Part shown: piece by piece, positions 63,051 through 64,000 of the stretch
Position numbering within the stretch: the stretch's first letter is position 1
Layout: each line of letters begins with the position of its first letter
NCBI GenBank assembly: GCA_049316985.1
Contig: JBMOJB010000002.1
Coordinates: forward strand, 1 to 64,000
Reading direction: 5' to 3'
From: CANHEE01 sp049316985
GTDB lineage: Bacteria; Bacteroidota; Bacteroidia; Chitinophagales; Saprospiraceae
Length of the DNA: 64,000 bases
Notes under the pieces: generated by a model
Told to the model about the DNA's origin: nothing
Seen by the model: only the letters and a program-made list of their open reading frames with translations
Database searches by the model: none
Program-made: the position numbers and the translations under genes

Positions 63051-63497
63051 CTAAACCAGCAATTGCTTGACAATTTCTGAGATCAATTTACCATCAGCCT
63101 TTCCGGCAAATTCTTTTGAGGCGGCTCCCATCACTTTACCCATATCTTTTGCGCTACTGGCACCTACTTGTGAGATAATCGCTTTTAAGGCTTCTGTCAG
63201 TTCTGCTGTATCCATTTGTTTTGGCAAGTATTTTTCGATTACTGCAATTTCTTCCATCTCAACTTTAGCCAGATCCTCCCTATTTTGTTTTTCATAGATT
63301 TCAAGGGATTCTTTGCGCTGTTTCACCAATTTCTGTAGCATTTGGATTTCTTTTGCTTCATCAATAGCATTTCCAGACCCATCTGTTTTAGCTATTAATA
63401 TTGCACTTTTTATTGCTCGTATTCCTCGCAATGCAGCTTCGTCTTTAGCTTTCATTGCTTCTTTGAGGTCCTGCATTATTTTTTCTTCTAATGACAT
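63051..63497 (-). CDS. GatB/YqeY domain-containing protein
   Basis: A 148-residue protein of the YqeY family: LEEKIMQDLKEAMKAKDEAAL, LRGIRAIKSAILIAKTDGSG, QKLVKQRKESLEIYEKQNRE, EIAVIEKYLPKQM and the C-terminal GKVMGAASKEFAGKADGKLI. The domain resembles the tRNA-binding tail of GatB, and a role linked to tRNA amidation is assumed for the family but not shown. Length is normal. A promoter box lies at 63597-63604. Confidence 0.95.
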   Translation of the reverse strand: MSLEEKIMQDLKEAMKAKDEAALRGIRAIKSAILIAKTDGSGNAIDEAKEIQMLQKLVKQRKESLEIYEKQNREDLAKVEMEEIAVIEKYLPKQMDTAELTEALKAIISQVGASSAKDMGKVMGAASKEFAGKADGKLISEIVKQLLV

Positions 63498-63596
63498 AAA
63501 AGGTAATTATTTGGATATTTTTTAATAAGTTTGATAATCAAGGCGCATTAATACATAATGCAACACAAGAAATGTCAGCGTAACGATTTATCTATG

Positions 63597-63604
63597 CAAA
63601 AGTA
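63597..63604 (-). promoter_or_regulatory. Bacteroidota -7 promoter box for the YqeY-like gene
   Basis: The minus strand reads TACTTTTG; a start near 63590 would give a leader of about 93 bases. Confidence 0.4.
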
Positions 63605-63688
63605 GGTGAATTTTCATTAAAACTACCATTTTGCTATCGGTTCTTTGTTTTTTGTAAGTTGCAATCGTATAAAAATGATACAATCCTT

Positions 63689-63696
63689 TACCTTTG
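63689..63696 (+). promoter_or_regulatory. Bacteroidota -7 promoter box for the last gene
   Basis: TACCTTTG, ending 18 bases before the ATG at 63715. Confidence 0.55.
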
Positions 63697-63714
63697 TATT
63701 TTGTATCTGAAAAA

Positions 63715-64000
63715 ATGGCAGCTTTGATTAAAATAGGAAATTGGTTATTGTTCTTGTATATTATGATTATCCTATCAATGGTCCTCGAATTGCGGCTTTT
63801 TATGAGTCAGGCAGTTATCTGGCTGTTGTTGACTGCTATCTTTACGTTTAGAAACAGTACATTTCCATTCTTTACTTTTAGCAAAGCAATCAAAGAGAAT
63901 TTACTTGAATTTTGGAAATACAAGGCATTTTCGGTTGTTATTATTTTTTTTCTTTTTGTACTGCTAAGTGGTTTGTGGACACCTCCCAATGATATTTGGT
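63715..64000 (+). CDS. Membrane protein, probably O-antigen ligase-like (cut by right window edge)
   Basis: The first 95 residues are visible: three hydrophobic segments (WLLFLYIMIILSMVLEL, AVIWLLLTAIFTF and SVVIIFFLFVLLSGLW) separated by short loops, ending SGLWTPPNDIW at the edge. The SGLW(T/S) turn after the third helix is common at this place in O-antigen ligase/polymerase (Wzy/WaaL-like) proteins, but the diagnostic periplasmic loop lies beyond the window. The start is supported by a promoter box just upstream. The assignment is tentative. Confidence 0.5.
   Translation, partial: MAALIKIGNWLLFLYIMIILSMVLELRLFMSQAVIWLLLTAIFTFRNSTFPFFTFSKAIKENLLEFWKYKAFSVVIIFFLFVLLSGLWTPPNDIW

Overview
The window is a chromosomal segment of a member of the Bacteroidota, most likely a Saprospiria/Saprospiraceae-like bacterium; genus and species cannot be told from the sequence. 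The evidence is: two very large secreted proteins ending in type IX secretion (T9SS) sorting domains (one gliding-motility type, one Por-secretion-tail type); about eighteen copies of the Bacteroidota -7 promoter box TAnnTTTG in front of genes on both strands; a lack of Shine-Dalgarno sequences; low G+C; and family-typical proteins such as YtxJ, Porin_10, a Smr protein of the DUF2027 type and a BatB-like VWA protein.

Layout. 1-5.8 kb (minus strand): a probable operon of penicillin-binding protein 1A, a TIGR02206/YwaF membrane protein, an unknown secreted protein and a GH3 glycosidase that runs off the left edge, perhaps into an insertion element. 5.9-13.4 kb (minus): acyltransferase, a 1233-residue T9SS repeat protein, a putative porin, the bacillithiol-linked thioredoxin-like YtxJ, and a small lipoprotein gene that appears frameshifted. 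13.6-22.8 kb: DCC oxidoreductase, gcvT, tpiA, a polysaccharide-deacetylase-like protein, nitroreductase, trmB, batB-like gene, the RNase P RNA gene, serS and a ROK kinase. 22.8-25.7 kb: a large propeller-type sensor histidine kinase. 25.7-26.5 kb holds no protein gene of normal size but contains a strong candidate for a structured small RNA with its own promoter and terminator. 26.5-38 kb: a dihydrolipoamide acyltransferase (E2), asnS, the rimP-nusA-infB operon with a hairpin leader, pyrD and an ABC-F ATPase. 38.5-49 kb: a small secreted helical protein and a 3325-residue surface protein with five P-domain-like modules, a dockerin-like segment, a cohesin-like module and a T9SS tail. 49-64 kb: housekeeping and envelope genes (Smr protein, lipoprotein, TPR protein, HemW, RluF-like and RluA-like pseudouridine synthases, APC permease, Gfo/Idh/MocA oxidoreductase, GT2 glycosyltransferase, PhoH, DUF62 protein, Skp/OmpH, YqeY) and the beginning of a membrane protein resembling O-antigen ligases.

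Most genes are ordinary core functions: translation (serS, asnS, rimP, nusA, infB, trmB, rnpB, pseudouridine synthases), central metabolism (tpiA, gcvT, E2, pyrD) and envelope building (PBP1A, GT2, Skp, acyltransferase). The accessory part is the secreted and surface-exposed set. No tRNA, rRNA, CRISPR array or complete mobile element was seen. The items most worth a second look are the candidate small RNA (26073-26348), the giant P-domain/dockerin/cohesin-like surface protein, the damaged small lipoprotein gene, the IS-like repeats at the left edge, and the promoters that place transcription starts almost on the AUG of two genes.
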